Positions 52,000 through 63,184 of a stretch of DNA of 64,000 nucleotides are shown here, one piece after another. Under the pieces are notes generated by a model, which was not told where the DNA came from, made no database searches, and saw nothing but the letters and a program-made list of their open reading frames with translations. How positions within the stretch are numbered: the stretch's first letter is position 1; every line of letters starts with the position of its first letter. The position numbers were made by a program, and so were the translations under genes. The DNA is taken from contig CAVTSO010000019.1 of assembly GCA_963737445.1 (NCBI GenBank), positions 372,001-436,000 of the forward strand, written 5' to 3'. Source of the DNA: JAICYJ01 sp963737445 (GTDB lineage: Bacteria > Actinomycetota > Thermoleophilia > Gaiellales > JAICJC01).

Positions 52000-53151
52000 A
52001 TGAGCGACCTGCCTGCGCCACTCAATCCGCCCGAGCGCCTGCTGTGTGGCCCGGGACCGTCCAACATCGACCCGCGCGTGCTCGAGGCGATGCAGCAGCC
52101 GATGCTGGGCCATCTCGACCCCGACTTCCACAAGATCCTCGAGGACCTGATCGAGCTGCTGCAGGCCGCCTACCGCCGCAGCGACGGGTTCACGCTCGCG
52201 CTCTCCGCGAGCGGCACCTCCGGTATGGAGGCGGGCCTGGCATCGCTGGCCGAGCCGGGCGAGACCGTGATCGTGGCGACCTGCGGCTTCTTCGGCAACC
52301 GCATGATCGACATCGCCCGGCGACACCGCCTGAACGTGATCGAGCTGCGCGCGCCGTTCGGTCAGGCGGTGCCCAACGATCAGATCGTCGAGGCGCTGGC
52401 CGACCATCCCGAGGCGCGGCTGGTCGCGGTCGTGCACGCGGAGACCTCGACCGGCGTGGCACACCCGCTCGAGCAGCTGGCCGAGGCGATGCGCGGGTCA
52501 GACGCGCTGCTCCTGGCCGACTGCGTGACGTCGCTGGGCGGCATGCCGCTCGAGGCCGAGGCCTGGGGCGTCGACTACTGCTACTCGTGCAGCCAGAAGT
52601 GCCTGGGCGCGCCTCCCGGCATCTCGCCGGTCTCGCTGTCGGAGCGGGCGATGGAGCGGATCCGGGCACGCACCCAGCCGGTGCCCTTCAGCTTCGACTT
52701 CGAGCAGCTGGCCCGCTACTGGGTCGGGCGGCCGGCGGTCTACCACCACACCACGCCCAACACCCAGTACTACGCGCTGTACGAGGGCCTTCGGCTGGCG
52801 CTGGAGGAGGGGCTGGAGGCGCGCTGGGCGCGGCACGCGGAGGCAGGAGCGCACCTGCAGGCCGGGCTGGCCGACCGTGGCTACCGGCTGCTGGCGGATC
52901 CGGAGGTGCAGCTGGCTCAGCTGTCGGCCGTGTGCGTGCCGGAGGGCGTCGACGGCAAGGACGTCCAGATGCGGCTGCTGCGCGAGCACAGCATCGAGGT
53001 GGGCGGCGGCCTCGGGCCGGACGCACCGGACATCTGGCGCATCGGCATGATGGGCACCAACGCGCACACCGAGACCGCCGACCGGCTGCTCGAGGCGTTC
53101 GATGCGGTGCTCGAAGCACCGCGCGCGGGCGTCTCGGCGGGCCGCGCCTGA
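52000..53151 (+). CDS. Alanine/serine-glyoxylate aminotransferase (class V)
   Basis: 383 residues. PLP enzyme that converts glyoxylate to glycine: LLCGPGPSNIDPRVLEAM at the N-terminus, SASGTSGMEAGLASL, VVHAETSTGVAHPLEQL, LLADCVTSLGGMP, and YSCSQKCLGAPPGISPVS with the PLP lysine. The C-terminal EVGGGLGPDAPDIWRIGMMG is also typical. The start ATG is preceded by GGAGAAT, which may act as a ribosome site or as a -10 for a leaderless message. Its TGA overlaps the malyl-CoA lyase ATG, so glyoxylate made by that enzyme can be used directly. Confidence 0.93.
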   Translation: MSDLPAPLNPPERLLCGPGPSNIDPRVLEAMQQPMLGHLDPDFHKILEDLIELLQAAYRRSDGFTLALSASGTSGMEAGLASLAEPGETVIVATCGFFGNRMIDIARRHRLNVIELRAPFGQAVPNDQIVEALADHPEARLVAVVHAETSTGVAHPLEQLAEAMRGSDALLLADCVTSLGGMPLEAEAWGVDYCYSCSQKCLGAPPGISPVSLSERAMERIRARTQPVPFSFDFEQLARYWVGRPAVYHHTTPNTQYYALYEGLRLALEEGLEARWARHAEAGAHLQAGLADRGYRLLADPEVQLAQLSAVCVPEGVDGKDVQMRLLREHSIEVGGGLGPDAPDIWRIGMMGTNAHTETADRLLEAFDAVLEAPRAGVSAGRA

Positions 53152-54122
53152 TGGCGGTTCGCGATCGGCTGCACCGCAGCGAGCTGGCAGTCCCCGGCAG
53201 CAACACGCGCGCGATGGAGAAGGCGCCGGGGCTGGGAGCCGACGTGGTGTTCCTCGACCTCGAGGACGCCGTCGCGCCGGACGACAAGGAGCGGGCCCGC
53301 GAGAACGTGATCGCGGCGCTGACCGGCCAGGACTGGTCGGCCTGCAGCGTGTCGGTGCGGATCAACGGGCTGGACACGCACTGGTGCTACCGCGACATCG
53401 TCGAGGTGGTCGAGCGGGCCGGCTCGCACCTGGACACGATCCTGATCCCGAAGGTGGGAACCCCGGCCGACGTCCTGTTCGTGGCCACGATGCTCGACCA
53501 GATCGAGGCCGCGTTCGGCCTGGAGCCGATCAACCTGCACATCCTGATCGAGACGGCCCTGGGCATGGCCAACGTCGAGGCGATCGCGCAGACGTGCCCG
53601 GGGCGCCTGGAGGCGATGGTGTTCGGCGTCGCCGACTACGCGGCCTCCACGCAGGCGCGCACCACCAACATCGGCGGATCCAACCCCGACTACGTGACGC
53701 TGACCCACCCCGGCGAGTCCGGCGCGCGCGAGCGGCACTGGGGCGACCAGTGGCACTTCGCGCTGTCACGCATGGTCGTCGCCTGCCGCGCCTACGGACT
53801 GCGGCCGATCGACGGGCCGTTCGGCGACTACCAGGATCCCGAGGGCTACACCGCCGCGGCGCGCAGCGCAGCCCAGCTCGGCTGCGAGGGCAAGTGGGCG
53901 ATCCACCCCTCCCAGATCGCGCTCGCGAACGAGGTGTTCACGCCGTCAGCGGAGGAGATCGACCGGGCCCGCCGGATCATCGAGGCGATGCAGCAGGCGG
54001 CGGCCGAGGGCAAGGGCGCGGTCTCGCTGGACGGCAAGCTGATCGACGCCGCGTCGATCAAGATGGCCGAGAACATGGTGCGCAAGGCCGACCAGATGCC
54101 GGTCGACGTCGCCTCCGCCTGA
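53151..54122 (+). CDS. mcl: L-malyl-CoA / beta-methylmalyl-CoA lyase
   Basis: 323 residues of the HpcH/HpaI (CitE-like) aldolase superfamily. It cleaves malyl-CoA to acetyl-CoA and glyoxylate, or beta-methylmalyl-CoA to propionyl-CoA and glyoxylate. It resembles the Rhodobacter/Chloroflexus enzymes rather than plain CitE: GADVVFLDLEDAVAPDDKERAREN, SVRINGLDTHWCYRDIVEVVE, LIPKVGTPADV, HILIETALGMANVEAIA, VFGVADYAAS, GDQWHFALSRMVVACRAYGLRPIDGPFGDYQD, and GKWAIHPSQIALANEVFTPS with the CoA-binding part. Substrate preference is an inference from overall similarity. Confidence 0.88.
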   Translation: MAVRDRLHRSELAVPGSNTRAMEKAPGLGADVVFLDLEDAVAPDDKERARENVIAALTGQDWSACSVSVRINGLDTHWCYRDIVEVVERAGSHLDTILIPKVGTPADVLFVATMLDQIEAAFGLEPINLHILIETALGMANVEAIAQTCPGRLEAMVFGVADYAASTQARTTNIGGSNPDYVTLTHPGESGARERHWGDQWHFALSRMVVACRAYGLRPIDGPFGDYQDPEGYTAAARSAAQLGCEGKWAIHPSQIALANEVFTPSAEEIDRARRIIEAMQQAAAEGKGAVSLDGKLIDAASIKMAENMVRKADQMPVDVASA

Positions 54123-54139
54123 CGCTCGGTGCGCGCTGG

Positions 54140-55056
54140 TCAGCCTTCCTGGAACCAGTCCCAGGTGCGCGCCAGCCCCTCGGCCAGCGGCACCTGCGGG
54201 GCGTACCCCAGCCGGTCGCGGGCCTTGTCGACCAGCGAGTAGTTGCGCTGGATCTCGCCGGCGCGGGGCGGCTCGTGCCGCAGCTGCGGTCGAATTGCCC
54301 GATACCTCCGCCAGCATCGCCACCAGGTCGTTGAGGCTGGTCTCGACGCCGCTCGCCAGCTGGAAGATCTCCCCGCCTGCGCCGGGCGTCTCGGCCGCCC
54401 GGATCAGGCCGTTGGCGAGATCGGTCACGAACACGAAGTCGCGCGTCTGGGTGCCGTCGCCGTAGATCGTGAGCGGCTCTCCCGCCATGATCTTGCGGAT
54501 AAACAGCGGGATCACGTTCGACTTGCGCGCGGAGCGCGGGCCGTAGGCGTTCGAGAACCGCACGGCCACCGCCTCGAATCCGTAGGCGCCGGAGAAGGCG
54601 GAACAGTAGGCCTCGCCGGTGGCCTTACCGGCGCCATAGGGCGACAGCGGCGCCACCGGCTTGTCCTCGGAGGCGGGGTAGGCGTTGTCGCCGAGCGGCG
54701 CATTGCTGGACGAGAACACGAAGCGGCCGACGCCGGCCTGCTTGGCGGCCCACAGCGCCAGCAGCGTGCCGCGGGCGTTCAGGTCGAAGTTCTCGATCGG
54801 GTTCTGAGATCGAGTCCACGACCCCCGCTCCCGCGGCCAGGTGGAACATCGCATCGATCCCGTCGCAGGCGCGCTGCAGCGACTCGAGGTCGCGGACGTC
54901 GCCCACCACCAGCTCGACGTCCAGCCCATCGAGGTGCTCACGGGAGCCGCTCGAGAGGTCGTCGAACACCCGCACCGAGTAGCCGCGCTCAAGCAGCAGG
55001 CGGGTGAGCGTGGAGCCGATGAACCCGGCTCCGCCGGTGACGACGGCGGACGGCAT
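54140..55056 (-). CDS. NAD-dependent sugar-nucleotide epimerase/dehydratase (frameshifted)
   Basis: About 305 residues of extended SDR type, close to UDP-glucose 4-epimerase-like proteins: VVTGGAGFIGSTLTRLLLERGYSVRVFDDLSSG (NAD loop), MFHLAAGAGVVDSI, FVFSSSNAPLGD, SPYGAGKATGEAYCSAF with the catalytic Tyr and Lys, VAVRFSNAYGPR, IYGDGTQTRDFVFVTDLANGLIRAA. Two frameshifts: an extra T near 54808 (between DSI and QNPIENF) and one near 54285-54300. The C-terminal LARTWDWFQEG is in a third frame. Probably another enzyme for the surface glycan. Confidence 0.88.
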
Positions 55057-55065
55057 CGCGGCAGA

Positions 55066-55281
55066 CTACTCGTCAGTCGGCTCACCGGCGCCGGATCGGC
55101 GCCGGTCGTGCTGCCAGCAGGGTGCGCCCTCAAACGCCTCCAAGCCGGCCACCGGCTGCGGCCCCTCGCGCTGGTCGAGCCCGCGGCGCAGCCGCGGGGC
55201 CGCCACCGCCACCAACCCGCCCACCACGCTGCCGAACACGAACGAGCGCAACCGCGGCCGCCGGCGCCAGCCGTCGCTCAT
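55066..55281 (-). CDS. Small single-helix membrane protein
   Basis: 71 residues, not a known family. A basic N-terminus (MSDGWRRRPRLRS) precedes one helix (FVFGSVVGGLVAVAAPRL) and a hydrophilic C-terminus (EGPQPVAGLEAFEGAPCWQHDRR). The ATG overlaps the stop of the zinc-ribbon membrane gene (ATGA), which supports it as translated and coupled. Confidence 0.6.
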   Translation of the reverse strand: MSDGWRRRPRLRSFVFGSVVGGLVAVAAPRLRRGLDQREGPQPVAGLEAFEGAPCWQHDRRRSGAGEPTDE

Positions 55282-55802
55282 CCGATCACCTCACGGTGCG
55301 CGATGAAGCCCGCGATCAGCAGGCCGATCGCCTGCACCCCCGTCGACGCGGCGCCGCCGGCCGACACGGCGATCACCACCGCAGGCACGATGTATGCCCA
55401 GGCCGCCCCGGCAGCCGCGATCCAGGCGGTGGCGGGAGCTCGGTAGCGGCCGGACGCGGCCAGCACGGCGCGGCCGCAGGCCAGGCCCACGATGTAGGCG
55501 ATGATGAAGGTCACGAACCCGAGCCCGTAGCCGCCGACGAACGCCAGCCCCACGCCGAAGGCGGTACCCACGCCGAACGCGGCGCCGATCGCTCGCGCCG
55601 CCGTGCTCGGCTTCAGGATCACCCGCGCGGAGCGCGGCAGCCGGGCGCAGTCGCGGCACTTGATGCCGACGGGTGCCTGCACCATGCAGTCGGGGCAGAT
55701 CGGCTTGCCGCAGTTGGAGCAGGAGACGTAGGTCTCCACCTTGGGGTGATTCGCGCACATCCGCGGGCCGGTGGTGAGGTCGGTCCCTGCGGCGGCTGAC
55801 AC
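55278..55802 (-). CDS. Zinc-ribbon (B-box-like) membrane protein
   Basis: 174 residues from the GTG at 55802. The N-terminal CANHPKVETYVSCSNCGKPICPDCMVQAPVGIKCRDCA carries four CxxC-type pairs plus a His, the zinc-binding arrangement seen in front of actinobacterial rhomboid-type proteases. Here it is followed by four membrane helices (about 60-170) with many glycines (AFGVGTAFGVGLAFVGGYGLGF) that lack the rhomboid GxSG motif, so protease activity is not expected. TACACT (55815-55810) ends seven bases before the GTG. Confidence 0.75.
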   Translation of the reverse strand: MSAAAGTDLTTGPRMCANHPKVETYVSCSNCGKPICPDCMVQAPVGIKCRDCARLPRSARVILKPSTAARAIGAAFGVGTAFGVGLAFVGGYGLGFVTFIIAYIVGLACGRAVLAASGRYRAPATAWIAAAGAAWAYIVPAVVIAVSAGGAASTGVQAIGLLIAGFIAHREVIG

Positions 55803-55809
55803 AAGGCCG

Positions 55810-55819
55810 AGTGTAGCAT
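55810..55819. promoter_or_regulatory. Overlapping divergent -10 boxes (zinc ribbon / pfkB)
   Basis: In the ten bases AGTGTAGCAT, TAGCAT (55814-55819, plus) ends seven bases before the pfkB-type ATG at 55827, and TACACT (55815-55810, minus) ends seven bases before the GTG at 55802. The two boxes share two bases, so only one promoter can be used at a time. Confidence 0.55.
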
Positions 55820-55826
55820 CGCGCCC

Positions 55827-56621
55827 ATGCCGGAGCCCTTGATCGTGACGCTCGGAGACGTGCTGGCCCTGTCGCTGATCACCCCGCCCGAGGGGCTGCT
55901 GGCCGAGTCTGCGGAGCCGGCCGAGACACGGCTGATCGTGGGTGGCCGGGCCGCGGTCTGCGCATGCTGGGTGGTGGCGGCCGGAGCCCGCGGGCGGGCG
56001 GTGTCGGCCCGCTCCTACGACCGGCTCGGCGATCTGTTGGAGGCGGAGCTGGCCGACCGCGGGGTCGAGCTGGAGGGGCCGGGTGTCGAAGGCCGCACCG
56101 GCGTTGCCACCGTGGTGCGCACGCCCGGCGCGCGGCGCACCGCGCTCACCGACCGCGGCGTCTGCGCGAAGCTGGCGCACGAGCTGATCCAGCCCGAGTG
56201 GTTCGACGACGCCGACGTGCTGCACGTGAGCGGCTACGCGCTGATCGACCAGCCCTCGGCCGGCGCCGTCGAGCGCGCCTGCGAGATCGCGCGCGAAGCC
56301 GGCGCCAGCCTCTCGGTCGACCTGGCCAGCGCCGACATCGTCTCGCCGCTGGTGCGCGAGCGGATCCTGCGGCTGCAGCCCGAGGTGGTGCTGGCCACCG
56401 CGGCCCAGGCCGAGGCCATCGGCGGCATCGACGACCTCGGCGACCTGGCCGTGATCAGCGACGACGGGGCGCTGCCGGCGATCGATCCGATGGGCGTGGC
56501 CGACGCATTCGCGGCCGGGTTCCTGTCCGCCCTGGCGGCCGGGGCCGACGAGGACGATGCACTGGACGACGGCCGCCTGCTTGCCGATCACTGCGCGGGC
56601 CTCGACGGGCCGTTGCCGTGA
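55827..56621 (+). CDS. PfkB-family carbohydrate kinase, probable pseudouridine kinase
   Basis: 264 residues, short for the family. It has the N-terminal VTLGDVLA, the GGRAAVCACWVVAAGARG region, DVLHVSGYAL, LSVDLASADIV, and the C-terminal PfkB signature in altered form: DPMGVADAFAAGFLSAL, where DTxGAGDxF would be expected. The catalytic Asp is kept but the anion-hole glycines are changed. Its GTGA overlap with psuG strongly suggests it makes pseudouridine 5'-phosphate for that enzyme, but the divergent motif leaves activity open. Confidence 0.75.
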   Translation: MPEPLIVTLGDVLALSLITPPEGLLAESAEPAETRLIVGGRAAVCACWVVAAGARGRAVSARSYDRLGDLLEAELADRGVELEGPGVEGRTGVATVVRTPGARRTALTDRGVCAKLAHELIQPEWFDDADVLHVSGYALIDQPSAGAVERACEIAREAGASLSVDLASADIVSPLVRERILRLQPEVVLATAAQAEAIGGIDDLGDLAVISDDGALPAIDPMGVADAFAAGFLSALAAGADEDDALDDGRLLADHCAGLDGPLP

Positions 56622-57541
56622 CCCGCGGGTTCACCGGGCTGCTGCGCCTGGCGCCGGAGGTCGAGCGCGCCCTGATCCGATCTCAGCCGGTTGTCGCGCT
56701 GGAGACGTCGCTGGTGGCGCACGGCCTGCCGCATCCCGACGGGCTGGAGGTCGCGCTGCGCTGCGAGGACCGCGTCCGCGATGCCGGCGTCGTCCCGGCC
56801 ACGATCGCGGTCGTGGACGGGGCGGTGCGGGTCGGCCTCGACGAGGAGGAGCTGGAGCGCCTTTCGGTCGCCCGCACGGCGCGCAAGGTCGGCCCGCGCG
56901 ACCTGGCCGCGAGCGTGGTATCCGGCGGCCTGGGCGCCACCACGGTGGCCGGGGCGCTGGCGGTCTGCCGCATCGCGGGAATCCACTTCATGGCCACCGG
57001 CGGCCTGGGCGGCGTGCACCGCGGCTGGCAGCAGACGCGGGACGTGTCGGCCGACACCTACGAGATCGCCTTCGCGGCCGTGTGCGTGGTCTGCTCCGGG
57101 GTCAAGTCGCTGCTGGACGTATCGGCCACGCTCGAGGAGCTGGAGACGCGCGGGATCCCGGTGATCGGATACGGCACCGACCGCTTCCCGCTGTTCTACC
57201 GGCGCGACGGCCCCCATCACCTGCCCGACCGAGTCGACGACCCGGCCACGGTGGCGGCGCTGGCCGCCACGCACTGGGGGTTCGCCCGCGCGGCCGGTGT
57301 GATCGTGGCCAACCCGGTGGCGGAGGAGGCCGCGCTGTCGGCCGACGAGATCGAGCCGGCCGTCGACCGGGCGCTGGCCGAGGCGGAGGCCGCGGGCATT
57401 CGCGGCGCGGACGTGACGCCGTTCGTGCTGGGACGCGTGCACGAGCTGACCGAGGGCCGCAGCCTGGCCGCAAACCGGCGGCTGATCGAGGACAATGCCG
57501 CTCTGGCGGCGGAGATCGCGCGCGCCTACTACGCGGAGTAG
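56618..57541 (+). CDS. psuG: Pseudouridine-5'-phosphate glycosidase
   Basis: Cleaves the C-C glycosidic bond of pseudouridine 5'-phosphate to uracil and ribose 5-phosphate. 307 residues: VVALETSLVAHGLPHPDGLEVA, GVVPATIAVVDGAVRVGL, ARKVGPRDLAASVVSGGLGATTVAGAL, FMATGGLGGVHRG, DVSADTYEIA, VCSGVKSLLDVSATLEELETRGIPVIGYGTDRFPLFY (with the catalytic Lys) and ANPVAEEAALSADEIE follow the family from end to end. Start GTG 56618, overlapping the kinase stop. Confidence 0.97.
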   Translation: MTRGFTGLLRLAPEVERALIRSQPVVALETSLVAHGLPHPDGLEVALRCEDRVRDAGVVPATIAVVDGAVRVGLDEEELERLSVARTARKVGPRDLAASVVSGGLGATTVAGALAVCRIAGIHFMATGGLGGVHRGWQQTRDVSADTYEIAFAAVCVVCSGVKSLLDVSATLEELETRGIPVIGYGTDRFPLFYRRDGPHHLPDRVDDPATVAALAATHWGFARAAGVIVANPVAEEAALSADEIEPAVDRALAEAEAAGIRGADVTPFVLGRVHELTEGRSLAANRRLIEDNAALAAEIARAYYAE

Positions 57542-57551
57542 CCGCGCCCCG

Positions 57552-58356
57552 TCACCAGGTCAGGGTGAGGTAACGGAAGTCGCAACGCGGCTCGTACCCG
57601 ATCTCGGTGTAGATGTGGTTGCTGGTCGGGTTGGCCGCGTCGGTGAACAGCGAGCACCACGACTGGCCGGCGTCCAGCTCGCGCTGCGATAGCTCGGCCA
57701 CGACGGCGCTGGCGTAGCCCCGCCGGCGCAGCGGCGGCGGGGTGTAGACGTAGGCGACGGAGGATGACCACGGCGTGCGGCGGACGACCGCCGCCATCGA
57801 GACCACCTCGCCGTCGCGCTCCCATACCGCCAGATCGCCATGCGGCAGCATCCGCGCCACCGTCTCGGACGCCTCCTGCGGCGACATCGTCTCGCCGATG
57901 TCCTCGGCAAACGCGATCGTCCAGCGCTCGAGCAGATCCGTGTCACCGGCGCTCGCCGGCCGGAACGCGCCCGGCGGCGCGGCCGGCGGCGCACGACGCG
58001 CAGTTCGAAGGCGTGCAGATCTCGGCGTACCGCCACCTGCGCGCCGGCCACGTCGCTCCAGGCCCGGGCGAACGGCTCGCTGACGTGCCGGGCGCCGTTC
58101 ACGCCCGGCGCGCGGCGGCCGGAATCGAGCATGGCCGCGACCAGATCGTCGAACCCGATCTCGGCCGGATCACGAACCCCGCCACCTGGGCGGGGTGATC
58201 GCCGGTCATCAGCACGAACACGACCGGCCGCCCGGACAGCTCACCCGCGATCATGGTGACCTCGCTCCCGAATGCGTCGGGGGTATCCGCCAGGCGGCGC
58301 AGCAGGCCCAGCGACAGCTCACCCTCGGCGCCGGCCGCACCCAGCGGCGCGGCCAC
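57552..58356 (-). CDS. GNAT-family acetyltransferase (frameshifted)
   Basis: About 265 residues pieced over three frames. The N-terminal part from 58356 (GELSLGLLRRLADTPDAFGSEVTMIAGELSGRPVVFVLMTGDHPAQVAGF) is a sensor-like segment typical of uncharacterised two-part GNAT proteins. The C-terminal part (57887-57552) is the GNAT core: LPHGDLAVWERDGEVVSMAAVVRRTPW, VAYVYTPPPLRRRGYASAVVAELS with the acetyl-CoA loop RRRGYAS, and LFTDAANPTSNHIYTEIGYEP. Frameshifts lie near 58170 and 57985. Substrate unknown. Convergent with psuG. Confidence 0.8.
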
Positions 58357-58553
58357 CTGTCAAGCGCGCCTGCGCGTCTGCGAAGTGCCTGACGTCCATC
58401 GGCGAGTATCGCGCGGCCGGGTGCCAGCCCCGTGCACTTGGGGGGTTAACCGCACCGGCAACGCTCCGCGGGTCCCGGATGATTGGCGCACAGACGAACT
58501 CAGAACCCGCCCCGGACGCGCCCGGGAACGGCCCGACGACAGGAGTACGACAA

Positions 58554-59936
58554 ATGAGCACCCTTCGTGTGGAGGACTTTGCAGCACTGCGTGAACGTCT
58601 CGCCGGCCGGGTCGTGGAGCCCGGCCATGAGTCGTGGGACGAGGCACGCACAGCGTGGAACCTGACCGCGGACCAGCACCCGGCAGCGGTCGTGGTGGCC
58701 GCGTCCGCCGAGGACATCGCGGAGACCGTTCGCTTCGCCTTCGACAACGGGTACGGCGTCACCGCTCAGGGCACGGGCCACGGCGCCGCGGCGCTCACGA
58801 GCCGGCTGGATGGCGTGATCCTGATCAAGACGCACGAGATGCGCGGCGTCGAGATCGACCCGGAAACGCGCACCGCTCGCGCCCAGGCCGGGGCGCTGTG
58901 GATGGACGTGGCAGCCCCTGCCCAGGAGCACGGCCTGGCCGCCCTGGCGGGATCGTCGCCCGACGTGGGCGTGGTTGGCTACACCCTCGGCGGCGGCCTC
59001 AGCTGGCTCAGCCGCACCTACGGGGTGGCCGCGAACAGCGTAACGGCGATCGAGGTCGTGACCGCCGACGGCCAGATCATCCGTACCGACGCGGACAACG
59101 ATCCGGCGCTGTTCTGGGCGCTGCGCGGCGGCGGCGGCAGCTTCGGCATCGTCACCGCGATCGAGTTCAGCCTCTACCCGGTGCCGGAGGTCTACGCCGG
59201 CGTCATGTTCTGGCCGATCGAGCGGGCTGCCGAGGTGCTGCACGCGTGGCACGACCTCGTGCCCTCGCTGCCGGAGTCGATGACGACCGTCGGCCGGCTG
59301 CTGATGCTGCCGCCGATCCCGGAGATCCCGGTGCCCCTGCGCGGACGCAAGTTCGTGGTGGTCGAGGCCATTCACCTCGGCGACGAGCGGGAGGGTGCCG
59401 AGCTGCTGGCTCCGCTGCGCCAGCTCGCGCCCGAGATCGACACGGTCGCCAGCATCCCGACGTCCGCGCTCTCGGCGCTGCACATGGACCCGGAGCACCC
59501 GGTGCCCGGGGCCGGTGACGGCATGCTGCTGAGCGACCTCGCGGCCGGCACGATCGAGGAGATCGCGGGCCTGGGCATGTCGGGTGCGCTCGATGCTCTG
59601 CTGTCGGTCGAGCTGCGCCAGCTGGGCGGGGCGATCGGCCGGCCCACACCGGGCCAGGGTGCGGTCGGCCACTTCGACGCCGCGTACGCGATGTTCGCCA
59701 TCGGCATCGCGCCGGTGCCACCGGCCAAGCAGGCGGTCATGGCCGCCGTCGGCACGGTGATGGCCGCCCTCGAGCAGCACCGATCGGATACCAGCTACAT
59801 CAACTTCCACGAGCGGTCGACGGATCCGGCGAAGGTGTACACGCCCACCGTGCACCGCCGGCTGGCCGAGCTGAAGCGCTGGTACGACCCGACCGACGTG
59901 ATCCGTTCGAACCACCCGATCGCACCGGCGGCGTAG
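58554..59936 (+). CDS. FAD-linked oxidase (berberine-bridge/PCMH type)
   Basis: 460 residues. FAD-binding PCMH domain: HPAAVVVAASAEDIAETVRFA, TAQGTGHGAAAL with the His expected to bind FAD covalently, LAGSSPDVGVVGYTLGGGLSWLSRTYG, and LFWALRGGGGSFGIVTAIEFSLYPVP. The usual second Cys anchor of berberine-bridge enzymes is not seen. The C-terminal STDPAKVYTPTVHRRLAELKRWYDPTDVIRSNHPI is the BBE tail. Oxidises an alcohol or sugar of unknown identity. The ATG at 58554 has a strong ribosome site, AGGAG, eight bases upstream, unlike the leaderless starts common in the window. Confidence 0.92.
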   Translation: MSTLRVEDFAALRERLAGRVVEPGHESWDEARTAWNLTADQHPAAVVVAASAEDIAETVRFAFDNGYGVTAQGTGHGAAALTSRLDGVILIKTHEMRGVEIDPETRTARAQAGALWMDVAAPAQEHGLAALAGSSPDVGVVGYTLGGGLSWLSRTYGVAANSVTAIEVVTADGQIIRTDADNDPALFWALRGGGGSFGIVTAIEFSLYPVPEVYAGVMFWPIERAAEVLHAWHDLVPSLPESMTTVGRLLMLPPIPEIPVPLRGRKFVVVEAIHLGDEREGAELLAPLRQLAPEIDTVASIPTSALSALHMDPEHPVPGAGDGMLLSDLAAGTIEEIAGLGMSGALDALLSVELRQLGGAIGRPTPGQGAVGHFDAAYAMFAIGIAPVPPAKQAVMAAVGTVMAALEQHRSDTSYINFHERSTDPAKVYTPTVHRRLAELKRWYDPTDVIRSNHPIAPAA

Positions 59937-59940
59937 AGCT

Positions 59941-59979
59941 GAGGCTCCCCGCGCGGCGTCGTGCCGCGCGGGGAGCCTC
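59941..59979. terminator. Strong bidirectional hairpin
   Basis: A perfect 17-bp stem, GAGGCTCCCCGCGCGGC (59941-59957) with its complement at 59963-59979 and a 5-base loop GTCGT, starts five bases after the oxidase stop. It also precedes the stop of the convergent membrane gene at 59988. No T tract, but the stem is very stable. Confidence 0.85.
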
Positions 59980-59987
59980 CAACTCAG

Positions 59988-60670
59988 CTAATCGGTGCGG
60001 TCCTGCGGTGCCACCACGGTGCGGCCGGTGAGGTCGCCGTAGAGCGCGCGGATGAAGAGCGCCGAGAACGGCCACGCCACCGGCGCCGCCAGCGCCAGGG
60101 CCAGCAGCGTGCCGGTGATCGATCCGGCCACCGACTGCACGACCAGGAACATCGAGATCGCGACCGGCGCGCAGAACAGGAGCGTGACCATCCAGACGCC
60201 CCAGACGCGGCCGAAGTGGGCCATCGCCATCTGCGGCCCCCGCCAAAGCGCGCCCGCCGGCGAGCGGTCGCCGGCCGCCACGGCCGGCACGATCAGGAGC
60301 AGCAGCGGCATCGGCGCCACCGAATAGGGCTGGAACACCAGCACCACCAGCGACGCCACCAGCCCCACGATGATCGCGGTCAGATAGGTCACCGCCACCC
60401 GTGACCTAGGCGCCGGCTCCGGCAGGCCGCGCAGCATCACGTGTGAAAGCAGCAGGAAGTAGGCGACGCCGTAGCTGAACACGCTGGCCACGAACGTCGC
60501 CGTGTCGGTCCCCCGCGACCCCACCACCAGCACCGGCACCGTGGCCAGCCCCAGCGCCACGGCGGTGGCCACCACCAGGTCGGCCCAGGCGCTGCCGAAG
60601 CGGTGCACCGCGGTGGCGAACAGGTCGCCCAGCGGCGCCTGCTTGTGCGGCGCCGCCTTGCCGGCGTCGC

Positions 60671-60674
<4 letters not shown>
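59988..60674 (-). CDS. Six-helix membrane protein, unknown function
   Basis: 228 residues. After a hydrophilic N-terminus (MSDAGKAAPHKQAPLGDLFATAVHRFG) there are about six helices: near 30-52, 62-82, 95-115, 118-135, 160-180 and 185-210, with the end GDLTGRTVVAPQDRTD. The layout resembles Yip1/DUF-type integral membrane proteins, but I cannot assign a family. Start ATG at 60674 overlaps the clpB stop by 4 bp, so it is the last gene of the dnaJ-hspR-clpB transcript. Confidence 0.75.
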
Positions 60675-63165
<2,491 letters not shown>

Positions 63166-63184
<19 letters not shown>

